A stretch of DNA of 64,000 nt from Pseudomonas sp. H3(2019) (GTDB lineage: Bacteria; Pseudomonadota; Gammaproteobacteria; Pseudomonadales; Pseudomonadaceae), in contig NZ_VMSG01000012.1 in the NCBI RefSeq assembly GCF_007713465.1, positions 1 through 64,000 of the forward strand, in the 5' to 3' direction. The position numbers and the translations under genes are program-made. Shown piece by piece: positions 42,902 to 52,551 of the stretch (within the stretch, counting starts at the first letter, position 1; each line of letters starts with the position of its first letter). The notes beneath the pieces are model-generated. The model saw nothing but the letters and a program-made list of their open reading frames with translations, did no database searches and was not told the DNA's origin.

Positions 42902-44311
42902 TTAGTCCTCCACGACCCAAGTGTCTTTGGTGCCACCGCCCTGGGACGAGTTCACCACCAGCGAGCCTTCGCGCAATGCCACGCGGGTCAGGCCGCCGGG
43001 CACCAGGCGGGTTTCACGGCCCGACAGCACAAACGGGCGCAGGTCGATGTGGCGTGGGGCGATGCCGCTTTCGACAAAGGTCGGGCACGTGGACAGGCAC
43101 AGCGTCGGCTGGGCGATATAAGCTTCGGGGCGTGCCTTGAGACGCGCGCGAAAGTCCTCGATTTCCGCCGCTGTGGCGGCCGGGCCGACCAGCATCCCGT
43201 AGCCACCGGACCCCTGGGTTTCCTTGACCACCAACTCGGGCAGGTGGGCCAGTACGTGGGACAACTCTTCGGGTTTGCGACATTGCCAGGTCGGTACGTT
43301 CTTGAGGATTGGCTCTTCGTCGAGGTAGAAGCGAATCATGTCGCCCACATAGGGGTAGATCGACTTGTCATCCGCCACACCCGTGCCGATCGCATTGGCG
43401 AGGATCACGTTCCCCGCGCGATACACCGTCACCAGCCCGGGCACGCCCAGCATGGAGTCCGGATTGAAAGACAGCGGGTCGAGAAACGCATCGTCGAGGC
43501 GCCGATAAATCACATCCACCTGTTTCGGGCCGGCGGTGGTGCGCATGTAGACATGATCGTCGCGGACGAACAGATCGGCGCCTTCAACCAGTTCCACGCC
43601 CATTTCACGGGCCAGGAACGCGTGTTCGAAGTAAGCGCTGTTGAAGCGGCCCGGGGTCAGTACCACGGTCGTCGGGTTGTCCAGAGGGCTGGAGCTCTTG
43701 AGCGTGTCCAGCAGCAGGTTCGGGTAGTGGTCGATGGGCGCCACACGCTGGGCTGCGAAGAGTTCGGGAAACAGGCGCATCATCATCTTGCGGTCTTCGA
43801 GCATGTAGCTGACGCCGCTGGGCGTGCGCAGATTGTCTTCGAGTACGTAGTAACTGCCGTCGCCATCGCGCACCAGGTCGACCCCGGAGATGTGGGCATA
43901 GATGCCGCGGTGCAGATTCAGGCCCTGCATGGCGACCTGATAACCCTCGTTGGCCAACACCTGTTCGGCCGGAATAATGCCCTCCTTGAGAATCCGTTGC
44001 CCGTGATAGATATCGGCCAGGAACATGTTCAAGGCCTGGACCCGCTGAATGCAGCCACGCTCGACCATCTGCCATTCGCTGGCCTTGATGCTGCGTGGAA
44101 TGATGTCGAACGGAATCAACCGCTCGGTGCCCTGCTCGTCCCCATATAACGTGAAGGTGATGCCGGCTCGATGGAACAGCAGGTCGGCTTCGCGACGACG
44201 CTGATCCAGCAGCTCCAGGGGCGTGTCCGCCAACCAGCGCGCAAACTCCTGGTAATGTGGGCGGCAGCCACCACTCGCATCATACATTTCATTAAAAAAA
44301 GCTCGGGACAT
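42902..44311 (-). CDS. Circularly permuted ATP-grasp protein
   Basis: The 469-residue protein has the circularly permuted ATP-grasp architecture (DUF404/DUF407): an N-terminal part with IPFDIIPRSIKASEWQ and HRGIYAHISGVDLVRDGDGSYYVLEDNLRTPSGVSYMLEDR, and a C-terminal part with LVVKETQGSGGYGMLVG. ATP-grasp enzymes form amide-type bonds using ATP, so this is the likely peptide ligase of the three-gene operon. It is the promoter-proximal gene. No substrate peptide gene was found nearby. Confidence 0.9.
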   Translation of the reverse strand: MSRAFFNEMYDASGGCRPHYQEFARWLADTPLELLDQRRREADLLFHRAGITFTLYGDEQGTERLIPFDIIPRSIKASEWQMVERGCIQRVQALNMFLADIYHGQRILKEGIIPAEQVLANEGYQVAMQGLNLHRGIYAHISGVDLVRDGDGSYYVLEDNLRTPSGVSYMLEDRKMMMRLFPELFAAQRVAPIDHYPNLLLDTLKSSSPLDNPTTVVLTPGRFNSAYFEHAFLAREMGVELVEGADLFVRDDHVYMRTTAGPKQVDVIYRRLDDAFLDPLSFNPDSMLGVPGLVTVYRAGNVILANAIGTGVADDKSIYPYVGDMIRFYLDEEPILKNVPTWQCRKPEELSHVLAHLPELVVKETQGSGGYGMLVGPAATAAEIEDFRARLKARPEAYIAQPTLCLSTCPTFVESGIAPRHIDLRPFVLSGRETRLVPGGLTRVALREGSLVVNSSQGGGTKDTWVVED

Positions 44312-44567
44312 ACCCCACTCCTTGCCGCGATACAGCCGGCATTTTTTTATAACTTTGTCATTCCAATAGATGAAGCCTTACGTTGTTTTAGTGAGTACTG
44401 TTTCTGTAAAGCACCTCAGTGTGCACCGTGAACTTCCTGTCCCTTTATGAAGCTGGAAGCTCACGATTCCGACAGCGCCTTGACGCATTCTGGCGTCAGA
44501 GATCTGGCCGTTTCCGGATTAGCTTACTGGCGCTCCTACTTGTAACGCCCCCAGTTTCTTTTTTTGC

Positions 44568-44590
44568 AAAAACCACACTTTCGGTGGTTT
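44568..44590 (-). terminator. Hairpin with terminator-like features in a gene-poor stretch
   Basis: AAACCAC (44570-44576) pairs with GTGGTTT (44584-44590), with five T on the minus-strand side. The only convincing gene upstream of it on the minus strand is none, so it may end an unannotated transcript. The rest of 44312-45164 shows no gene that I can support; it holds the upstream regions of both flanking operons. Confidence 0.4.
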
Positions 44591-45164
44591 GAAAGTGCTT
44601 CTGCAAGGGCTGTGCCCACGCAACACCAGGGCCGCTAAAAATCGGAAAAAGCTCCAGTAATGATATTGAGGCGACATTTCCATTCATTTTTACGGTGTTT
44701 TTCTCGTAACACGCTGAAACGTTTATTGCACTTATCGTTTGCACAACTCTGGCGCGAACAAAATCGGTGCATTGGGTAAATACGTTGACTTTATTGCCCT
44801 GTAAACGGGAAATTTTTACCCACTCTTTTTTATGAGCTTTGTAATACCAATCCTTCAGACCCGTGCATCAAACTTCATCCTTGCACCATTAATGCGCACA
44901 CAAATGCACTCCATGACTGCGCATGGAATTAAAGTGCCCGCTAGTGATGCGCGACGGTATTCAGTTGAATGAGCGTTCAAGTGCCGTCGAGCTCCCCCGT
45001 TGTCAGGCAGGTGCAGCCTCCAATCCAGTCCGACAGATCAACCTTGTCTGCAAGCGATCTCCACCGTACCTGCGGCGCATCGCATGACCCGTCTCCGATG
45101 CCCTTCCCTCTTTTCATCGCCTTCTGGCCGGAAACTCATTTCAACCTCTTGCGCTACCAATATT

Positions 45165-45176
45165 ATGGTATACCAT
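45165..45176. promoter_or_regulatory. GntR-type operator 1
   Basis: ATGGTATACCAT is a perfect 12-bp palindrome 42 bp before the first gene of the 45218-50668 operon. Related sites at 52508, 53767 and 57881 precede the other transcription units of the same catabolic region. The regulator encoded at 50754 is the obvious candidate to bind them. Confidence 0.75.
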
Positions 45177-45217
45177 CATACGCACAAACACCTCTCAACC
45201 CGCATACGGAGCAGCTC

Positions 45218-45808
45218 ATGAGTTTCGAAATCCGCAAGATCGTCAGCTACGTCGAAGAAACCTTTATTGAAGGCGGCAAGGCCACCGACAAGCCGGTCAC
45301 CATGGTCGGTCTGGCTGTGGTGATGAAAAACCCCTGGCTGGGCCGCGGCTTTGTCGAAGACCTGAAGCCGGAAATCCGCGCCAATTGCTCCGACCTCGGC
45401 GCACTGATGGTCGAACGCCTGGTGGGCATCATCGGCGGTGCCGAGAAGATCGAAGCCTACGGCAAGGCGGCTGTAGTGGGCGCCGACGGCGAAATCGAGC
45501 ACGCCTCTGCCGTCATCCACACCCTGCGCTTTGGCAACCATTACCGCGAAGCAGTTAAAGCCAAGAGCTACCTGAGCTTTACCAACAAACGCGGCGGTCC
45601 GGGGACCTCGATCCAGATTCCGATGATGCACAAGGACGACGAAGGCCTGCGCTCGCACTACATCACCCTGGAAATGCAGATCGAAGATGCACCACGCGCC
45701 GATGAAATCGTTGTGGTCCTGGGGTGTGCCGATGGCGGCCGTCTGCACCCACGCATCGGTAACCGTTACATCGATCTGGAAGAACTGGCCGCCGAGAAAG
45801 CCCAGTAA
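45218..45808 (+). CDS. DUF1185 'amino acid synthesis' family protein
   Basis: The 196-residue protein (MSFEIRKIVSYVEETFIEGG...) belongs to the DUF1185 family, annotated as amino acid synthesis protein without proven function. Conserved segments are KPVTMVGLAVVMKNPWLGRG, LVGIIGGAEKIEAYGKAAVV and the strand VVVLGCADGGRLHPRIG. Members are found near catabolic genes for nitrogen compounds. It opens the first operon of the regulon, just downstream of operator 1, with ACGGAG before the ATG. A role in an early step of the nitrogen-heterocycle pathway is inference. Confidence 0.8.
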   Translation: MSFEIRKIVSYVEETFIEGGKATDKPVTMVGLAVVMKNPWLGRGFVEDLKPEIRANCSDLGALMVERLVGIIGGAEKIEAYGKAAVVGADGEIEHASAVIHTLRFGNHYREAVKAKSYLSFTNKRGGPGTSIQIPMMHKDDEGLRSHYITLEMQIEDAPRADEIVVVLGCADGGRLHPRIGNRYIDLEELAAEKAQ

Positions 45809-45853
45809 TTCCGGTGAGAGCCACTACAACAAAAAGGCATGCAGGAGCGCTCC

Positions 45854-46687
45854 ATGATTCGGCTCACCGCTGAAAGCACCCCGGCTGGCACCAGTTACCT
45901 GGCGACCGGCCAAGGCCAGCCCGTGGTCTTGATCCACGGCGTGGGCCTGAACAAAGAAATGTGGGGCGGCCAGGTCGTTGGCCTGTCCACTAAATACCGT
46001 GTGATTACCTACGACATGCTCGGCCATGGCGCCAGCCCACGTCCAGAGAGCGGCACCCCCCTGCTCGGCTATGCCGACCAGTTGCTGGAACTGCTAGACC
46101 ATCTGCAATTGCCGCAGGCGACGGTCATCGGCTTTTCGATGGGTGGGCTGGTGGCCCGGGCTTTTGCCTTGCATTACCCGCAACGCCTGCAAGGCCTGGT
46201 GGTGCTCAACAGCGTGTTCAATCGCAGCCCCGAACAGCGCGCCGGGGTGATTGCCCGTACCGCCCAGGCTGCCGAACACGGACCGGATGCCAACGCCGAA
46301 GCTGCGCTGTCGCGCTGGTTCAGTTGCGAATACCAGGCGGCTAATCCGGCACAGATTGCCGCGCTGCGCCAGACCTTGGCGGATAACGACCCGCAGGGTT
46401 ACCTGACCACCTATGAGCTGTTCGCGACCCAGGACATGTACCGCGCCGAGGACCTGGCCAATATTCAGGTGCCGACACTGATCGCCACCGGTGAACTGGA
46501 CCCTGGCTCGACACCGGAAATGGCCAGGCAATTGGCCGAACGAATTCCAGGCGCCACCGTTGCCGTGCTCGCCGAGCAACGGCATATGATGCCCGTAGAA
46601 TCGCCGCGCTTGGTCAACCAGCTGTTGCTGGAGTTTCTCGACACCGCAAACGCCCGACAAAACCAAATAAAGGGGATCGTTGCATGA
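45854..46687 (+). CDS. Alpha/beta hydrolase, candidate ring-opened product hydrolase
   Basis: The 277-residue hydrolase has the canonical fold marks: oxyanion-hole region VLIHGVGLNKEMW (about 26-38), nucleophile elbow GFSMGGLVARA (Ser about 98), acid in ATGELDPGSTP and the catalytic His in EQRHMMPVESP. It is PcaD-like in length. I start at the ATG at 45854, preceded by CAGGAG. In the trigonelline pathway a hydrolase of this fold cleaves a formamidomethylene succinate; the present gene could do the equivalent step. It overlaps the next gene by four bases. Confidence 0.8.
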   Translation: MIRLTAESTPAGTSYLATGQGQPVVLIHGVGLNKEMWGGQVVGLSTKYRVITYDMLGHGASPRPESGTPLLGYADQLLELLDHLQLPQATVIGFSMGGLVARAFALHYPQRLQGLVVLNSVFNRSPEQRAGVIARTAQAAEHGPDANAEAALSRWFSCEYQAANPAQIAALRQTLADNDPQGYLTTYELFATQDMYRAEDLANIQVPTLIATGELDPGSTPEMARQLAERIPGATVAVLAEQRHMMPVESPRLVNQLLLEFLDTANARQNQIKGIVA

Positions 46688-48165
46688 CACTCACACGCTT
46701 CCAGATGTGCATCGGCGGTGAATGGGTCGATGCCCTGTCCGGCAAAACCTTTGAAAGCCTGAACCCGGCCCTGGCCCAAGCCTGGGCTGAACTGCCCGAT
46801 GCCGATGATGCCGACGTCGAGCGTGCCGTACAGGCGGCGCAGACTGCTTTCGACAGCCCGGCCTGGCGCGGCCTCACCGCCACCGCTCGCGGTAAATTGC
46901 TGCGTCGTCTTGGCGACCTGATCGCCGAAAACAAGGAGCAACTGGCGCAGCTGGAAAGCCGTGACAACGGCAAGCTGATTCGCGAGACCCGTGGCCAGGT
47001 GGGCTACTTGCCGGAGTTCTTCCACTACACCGCAGGTCTGGCCGACAAACTTGAAGGCGGCACGCTGCCCCTCGACAAGCCGGACCTGTTTGCCTACACG
47101 GTGCACGAAGCTATGGGGGTGGTCGCGGCGATCATCCCCTGGAACAGCCCGCTGTACCTGACGGCGATCAAACTGGCCCCGGCCCTGGCGGCGGGCAACA
47201 CCATCGTGATCAAGCCGTCCGAGCACGCCTCGGCAACCATCCTCGAACTGGCCCGACTGGCTCTAGAGGCCGGCATTCCGCCGGGCGTGGTCAACGTTGT
47301 CACCGGTTACGGCCCGAGCACCGGCGCGGCCCTGACCCGCCATCCGCTGGTACGCAAGATTGCCTTCACCGGCGGCGCCGCCACGGCACGCCATGTGGTG
47401 CGCAGCAGCGCCGAGAACTTCGCCAAGCTGTCGCTGGAACTGGGCGGCAAATCACCCAACATCATTTTTGCCGACGCCGACCTCGACAGTGCGATCAACG
47501 GCGCTATCGCCGGGATCTACGCGGCCTCCGGTCAGAGCTGCGTCTCCGGCTCGCGACTGCTGGTGCAGGACGAAATCTACGACGAATTCGTCTCGCGCCT
47601 GGTGGAGCGTGCCAAGCGTATCCGCATCGGCAACCCGCAGGATGACACGAGCGAAATGGGCCCGATGGCCACCGCGCAACAACTGGCTGTGGTCGAAGGC
47701 CTGGTGGCCGATGCCATCGCCGAAGGCGCGCGCCTGCGCCTGGGCGGCAAGCGTCCGCAGAATCTGGGCGACGGCTGGTTCTACGAACCGACCTTGTTCG
47801 AATGCGACCGCAACTCGATGAAGATCATGCAGGAAGAAGTCTTCGGCCCGGTGGCTTCGGTCATTCGTTTCAAGGACGAAGCTGAAGCACTGGCGATTGC
47901 CAACGACTCGCAGTTCGGTCTCGCCGCCGGCATCTGGACCCGCGACCTGGGGCGTGCCCATCGTCTGGCCCGGGACGTGCGTTCGGGGATTATCTGGGTC
48001 AACACTTACCGTGCGGTCTCGGCCATGGCGCCGATCGGCGGCTTCAAGAACAGCGGCTATGGACGCGAAAGCGGCATCGATTCGGTGCTGGCCTACACCG
48101 AGCTGAAAACGGTGTGGATCAACCTCTCTCAGGCACCGATGCCTGATCCCTTCGTGATGCGCTAG
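46684..48165 (+). CDS. Aldehyde dehydrogenase (first of two)
   Basis: The 493-residue NAD(P)-dependent aldehyde dehydrogenase has the active-site Glu in LSLELGGKSPNI (about E258), the catalytic Cys in YAASGQSCVSGSRL (about C292) and the cofactor region IPWNSPLYLTAIKLAPALAAGN. It belongs to the betaine/hydroxymuconate-type group rather than the succinate-semialdehyde type. In a trigonelline-like scheme it would oxidise the hydroxy-lactone intermediate. Start and stop overlap the neighbours, and it is 12 bp before the flavin reductase gene. Confidence 0.87.
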   Translation: MTLTRFQMCIGGEWVDALSGKTFESLNPALAQAWAELPDADDADVERAVQAAQTAFDSPAWRGLTATARGKLLRRLGDLIAENKEQLAQLESRDNGKLIRETRGQVGYLPEFFHYTAGLADKLEGGTLPLDKPDLFAYTVHEAMGVVAAIIPWNSPLYLTAIKLAPALAAGNTIVIKPSEHASATILELARLALEAGIPPGVVNVVTGYGPSTGAALTRHPLVRKIAFTGGAATARHVVRSSAENFAKLSLELGGKSPNIIFADADLDSAINGAIAGIYAASGQSCVSGSRLLVQDEIYDEFVSRLVERAKRIRIGNPQDDTSEMGPMATAQQLAVVEGLVADAIAEGARLRLGGKRPQNLGDGWFYEPTLFECDRNSMKIMQEEVFGPVASVIRFKDEAEALAIANDSQFGLAAGIWTRDLGRAHRLARDVRSGIIWVNTYRAVSAMAPIGGFKNSGYGRESGIDSVLAYTELKTVWINLSQAPMPDPFVMR

Positions 48166-48177
48166 GAGACCGCCGAC

Positions 48178-48663
48178 ATGATCGAACCCGGCATTTACAA
48201 AGACGTCATGAGCTCGTTCCCTTCCGGGGTCACGGTGGTCACCACTCTGGACCCGGACGGCGGCATCGTCGGCATCACGGCCAGCGCGTTCAGTGCGTTG
48301 TCGATTGATCCGGCGCTGGTGCTGTTCTGCCCCAACTATGCCTCCGACACTTACCCGATCCTGCGCGACAGCAAGCAGTTCGCGATTCACTTGCTGTCGG
48401 CCGACCAGACTGCCGAAGCCTATGCGTTTGCCGGAAAAGGCAAAGACAAGGCCAAAGGCATCGCCTGGCACCTCAGTGAGCTGGGCAACCCGCTGCTGGA
48501 CAACGCCACGGCGATCATCGAGTGCGAACTGTGGCGCGAATACGACGGCGGTGATCACGCCATCATCGTTGGTGCGGTGAAGAACCTGATTCTGCCCGAG
48601 CAACCGGTGACGCCGATGATCTACCACAAAGGCAAGCTGGGTCCCCTGCCCGCCCTGGCCTGA
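48178..48663 (+). CDS. Flavin reductase (FMN-dependent, two-component monooxygenase partner), copy 1
   Basis: The 161-residue flavin-reductase-like protein has the typical start YKDVMSSFPSGVTVVTTLDP, the middle SAFSALSIDPALVLFCPNY and the end ELWREYDGGDHAIIVGAVKN. It should reduce FMN with NAD(P)H and supply it to an oxygenase. It is very similar over its full length to the second copy at 57942. It sits between the two aldehyde dehydrogenases in the operon. Confidence 0.87.
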   Translation: MIEPGIYKDVMSSFPSGVTVVTTLDPDGGIVGITASAFSALSIDPALVLFCPNYASDTYPILRDSKQFAIHLLSADQTAEAYAFAGKGKDKAKGIAWHLSELGNPLLDNATAIIECELWREYDGGDHAIIVGAVKNLILPEQPVTPMIYHKGKLGPLPALA

Positions 48664-48689
48664 TATTTACTTTCAGGGGCGCAGGTCCA

Positions 48690-48778
48690 TGTGGGAGTGA
48701 GCCTGCTCGCGATGACGGCGGCGCATTCAATATCAATGTGACTGACACACCGCTATCGCGAGCAAGCTCGCTCCCACA
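48690..48778. repeat. REP-like inverted repeat pair
   Basis: TGTGGGAGTGAGCCTGCTCG (from 48690) is nearly complementary to the segment ending at 48778 (CGAGCAAGCTCGCTCCCACA). The two arms are 31-40 bases apart. This is a typical extragenic repeat of the fluorescens group, lying inside the operon between the flavin reductase and the second aldehyde dehydrogenase. Confidence 0.8.
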
Positions 48779-48809
48779 TAAAGCGTCCCCCATTTCCTTA
48801 GGAGCCGGC

Positions 48810-50282
48810 ATGAGCCCAGCCTTGCAACTGTTCCGCCAGCAGGCCTTTATTGATGGCCAATGGCTGGATGCGCCGAATGGCGCCTGTCAGGACATCTTCA
48901 ACCCGGCCTCCGGAGAACTGATTGGCCGGGTGCCGAACCTTGGTGCCACCGAAGCTCGCCAAGCCATTGCCGCCGCCAATAAGGCCTGGCCGGCATGGCG
49001 TGCGCTGACGGCCAGGGAACGGAGCCAGACACTCAAGCGCTGGCACGCACTGATGCTGGAACATGCCGACGCCCTGGCTGAAATCCTCACCCTCGAACAA
49101 GGCAAGCCACTGGCCGAAGCCAAGGGCGAAATTCTCTACGCGGCGAGTTTCATCGAGTGGTTCGCCGAAGAAGCCAAACGCATCTACGGCGACACCATTC
49201 CCAGCCACAAAGGTGATGCGCGCATCGTGGTCAGCAAAGAGCCGATTGGCGTGGTTGCGGCCATCACTCCGTGGAATTTCCCGGCGGCGATGATCACCCG
49301 CAAGGCCGGTCCGGCGTTGGCCGCCGGTTGCCCGTGCATCGTCAAACCGGCCCCGGAAACCCCGTTTTCGGCGCTGGCCATGGCGGTGCTGGCCGAACAG
49401 GCGGGCATTCCACCGGGCATTTTCAACGTAATCACAGGTGACGCGGTTGCCATCGGTGCTGAGCTGACTGCCAGTCCCTTGGTGCGAAAACTGTCGTTCA
49501 CCGGCTCCACCGCCATCGGCAAATTACTGATGGCGCAGTGTGCGCCGACGCTGAAAAAGGTCTCGCTGGAACTGGGGGGCAATGCGCCCTTCATCGTGTT
49601 CGACGACGCCGACCTGGAGCGCGCGGTGGACGGTGCGCTGATCGCCAAGTTTCGCAACGCCGGGCAAACCTGCGTCTGCGTCAATCGCTTCCTGGTCCAG
49701 CGCGGTATTCACGACGCCTTTGTTGCTCGCTTGGCCGAACGCGTAAAACAACTACATGTCGGCAGCGGTTTCGACGCCAACGTGAATCAGGGTCCGCTGA
49801 TCAACGAACGCGCCGTGGCCAAGGTCGAAGATCACGTACAGGACGCGCTCGCCCAAGGTGCCCAACTGCTCTGCGGCGGTGAGCGTCATGCACTCGGGCA
49901 CGGGTTCTTTCAGCCGACGGTACTGGCCGGCGTCTCCACGCAGATGAAGGTTGCCCAGGAAGAAACCTTCGGCCCTCTGGCGGCGGTGTTCCGCTTCGAC
50001 ACGGAAGCCGAAGCTGTACAGCTGGCCAACGACACCGAATTCGGTCTCGCCGCTTATTGCTACACCCGCGATCTGGGCCGTGCCTGGCGTATGAGTGAAG
50101 CCCTGGAGTACGGCATGGTCGGGATCAACGAAGGGCTGATCTCCACCGAGGTCGCGCCGTTTGGTGGCATCAAATCCTCGGGCCTGGGCCGTGAAGGTTC
50201 CAAGTACGGCATCGAGGATTATCTGGAACTCAAATACACCCTGATGGGTGGACTTGAAGACTTCGGGAGCACGCAGCGATGA
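48810..50282 (+). CDS. Succinate-semialdehyde dehydrogenase-type aldehyde dehydrogenase
   Basis: The 490-residue protein has the GabD-type marks: start LFRQQAFIDGQWLDAPNG, active-site Glu in VSLELGGNAPFIVFDDADLE, Cys in FRNAGQTCVCVNRFLVQ, and C-terminal EVAPFGGIKSSGLGREGSKYGIEDYLELKY. SSADHs of this type make succinate from succinate semialdehyde. In the trigonelline-like scheme this would be the last step. The ATG at 48810 is preceded by AGGAG. It overlaps the CMD-like gene by four bases. Confidence 0.87.
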   Translation: MSPALQLFRQQAFIDGQWLDAPNGACQDIFNPASGELIGRVPNLGATEARQAIAAANKAWPAWRALTARERSQTLKRWHALMLEHADALAEILTLEQGKPLAEAKGEILYAASFIEWFAEEAKRIYGDTIPSHKGDARIVVSKEPIGVVAAITPWNFPAAMITRKAGPALAAGCPCIVKPAPETPFSALAMAVLAEQAGIPPGIFNVITGDAVAIGAELTASPLVRKLSFTGSTAIGKLLMAQCAPTLKKVSLELGGNAPFIVFDDADLERAVDGALIAKFRNAGQTCVCVNRFLVQRGIHDAFVARLAERVKQLHVGSGFDANVNQGPLINERAVAKVEDHVQDALAQGAQLLCGGERHALGHGFFQPTVLAGVSTQMKVAQEETFGPLAAVFRFDTEAEAVQLANDTEFGLAAYCYTRDLGRAWRMSEALEYGMVGINEGLISTEVAPFGGIKSSGLGREGSKYGIEDYLELKYTLMGGLEDFGSTQR

Positions 50283-50668
50283 ACAGCGAGAAATATGAAC
50301 AAGGGCTGAAAATCCGTACTCAGGTGCTGGGCGAAGCCTATGTGAACCGTTCGATCGAGAACGCCGACGACTTCACCCGGCCGCTGCAAGAAATGGTCAC
50401 CGAGTACTGCTGGGGCCACGTCTGGGGCCGTGAGGGTTTGTCGCTTAAAGAGCGCAGCATGATAAACTTGGCGATGATTTCGGCCCTCAACCGGCCCCAC
50501 GAACTGAAGCTGCATATGCGCGGCGCCTTGCGTAACGGGCTGAGTCGTGAACAAATACGCGAAATTCTGCTTCAGGTCGGTATTTATTGCGGTGTCCCCG
50601 CTGCCGTAGACAGCTTCCGGCTGGCCCGTGAAGCCTTCGCCGAAGCCGACGCCGAGGCCTCCAGTTAA
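50279..50668 (+). CDS. Carboxymuconolactone decarboxylase-family protein
   Basis: The 129-residue protein has the AhpD/CMD fold and resembles PcaC: YVNRSIENADDFTRPLQEMV at the start, EYCWGHVWGREGLSLKERSM, then IREILLQVGIYCGVPAAVDS. It could decarboxylate or isomerise a dicarboxylic intermediate, or act as a redox accessory. It is the last gene of the first operon, followed by a strong terminator. It is fairly short, as usual for this family. Confidence 0.82.
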   Translation: MNSEKYEQGLKIRTQVLGEAYVNRSIENADDFTRPLQEMVTEYCWGHVWGREGLSLKERSMINLAMISALNRPHELKLHMRGALRNGLSREQIREILLQVGIYCGVPAAVDSFRLAREAFAEADAEASS

Positions 50669-50689
50669 CCCTTGGCTGTTTTGATGACC

Positions 50690-50723
50690 GAGCACGATGA
50701 TCCTCGATCGAAGTGCTCTTTTT
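50690..50723 (+). terminator. Intrinsic terminator of the 45218-50668 operon
   Basis: GAGCAC (50690-50695) pairs with GTGCTC (50713-50718), followed by five T. It lies 22 bp after the stop of the CMD gene and before the regulator gene, which therefore probably has its own promoter. Confidence 0.72.
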
Positions 50724-50753
50724 GCATGGACAGCCACACTCAGAGCGGACCCC

Positions 50754-52072
<1,319 letters not shown>

Positions 52073-52103
52073 CGGCTTACTCCTACAGACCCAATCGTCT
52101 TGC

Positions 52104-52175
52104 GTAGGAGCTGCCGAAGGCTGCGATCTTTTGATCTTGAACCGCCAAAAGATCGCAGCCTTCGGCAGCTCCTAC
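52104..52175. repeat. REP-like inverted repeat
   Basis: GTAGGAGCTGCCGAAGGCTG (from 52104) is the reverse complement of CAGCCTTCGGCAGCTCCTAC (ending 52175), with further pairing of the GATCTTTT/AAAAGATC segments. It lies between the convergent ends of the NUDIX and DUF1330 genes, and can also act as a bidirectional terminator. Confidence 0.85.
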
Positions 52176-52183
52176 GGGTGGCA

Positions 52184-52480
52184 TTACAACGGCGCTACGC
52201 CCTCGACAATGATCACCTCGGCCCGAGCCACGCCCTCGCGGTGCCGTTTCGCCTCTTGATATTGCTCGCTGTGGTAACAGGCCAGCGCCTGCTCGTAAGA
52301 GTCGAACTCGATTACCACACTGCGTTGTGGCGTGCGACGACCTTCCATCGCTTCGCTGCGCCCGCCCCGGGCCAGCATCCGCCCACCGTACAACGCAAAG
52401 GCCGCCGGTGCCCGCTGGGTGTAATGGAGGTATTGATCGGGGTCGGTGACATCCACATGTGCAATCCAGTACGCCTTCAT
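52184..52480 (-). CDS. DUF1330 family protein
   Basis: The 98-residue protein is a DUF1330 member (MKAYWIAHVDVTDPDQYLHY..., YGGRMLARGG, VVIEFDSYEQALACYHSEQY). This small alpha-beta barrel family is often linked to catabolic clusters. It is divergent from the RibBA homologue and shares the intergenic operator at 52508, so it is probably part of the same regulon. The role is unknown. Confidence 0.85.
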   Translation of the reverse strand: MKAYWIAHVDVTDPDQYLHYTQRAPAAFALYGGRMLARGGRSEAMEGRRTPQRSVVIEFDSYEQALACYHSEQYQEAKRHREGVARAEVIIVEGVAPL

Positions 52481-52507
52481 AGTGACCTCTTGGCTTATTT
52501 TGTATTA

Positions 52508-52517
52508 TGGTATACCA
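52508..52517. promoter_or_regulatory. GntR-type operator 2
   Basis: TGGTATACCA is a perfect palindrome in the 71-bp gap between the divergent DUF1330 and RibBA genes, so it can control both. Confidence 0.75.
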
Positions 52518-52551
52518 ATAAATATACCCACCAAACACTGAGAGTTCCAGC

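Noticed and set aside
44496..44744. Minus-strand ORF of 82 codons in the gene-poor stretch
   Set aside because: A terminator-like hairpin lies in its middle and no ribosome site is seen.
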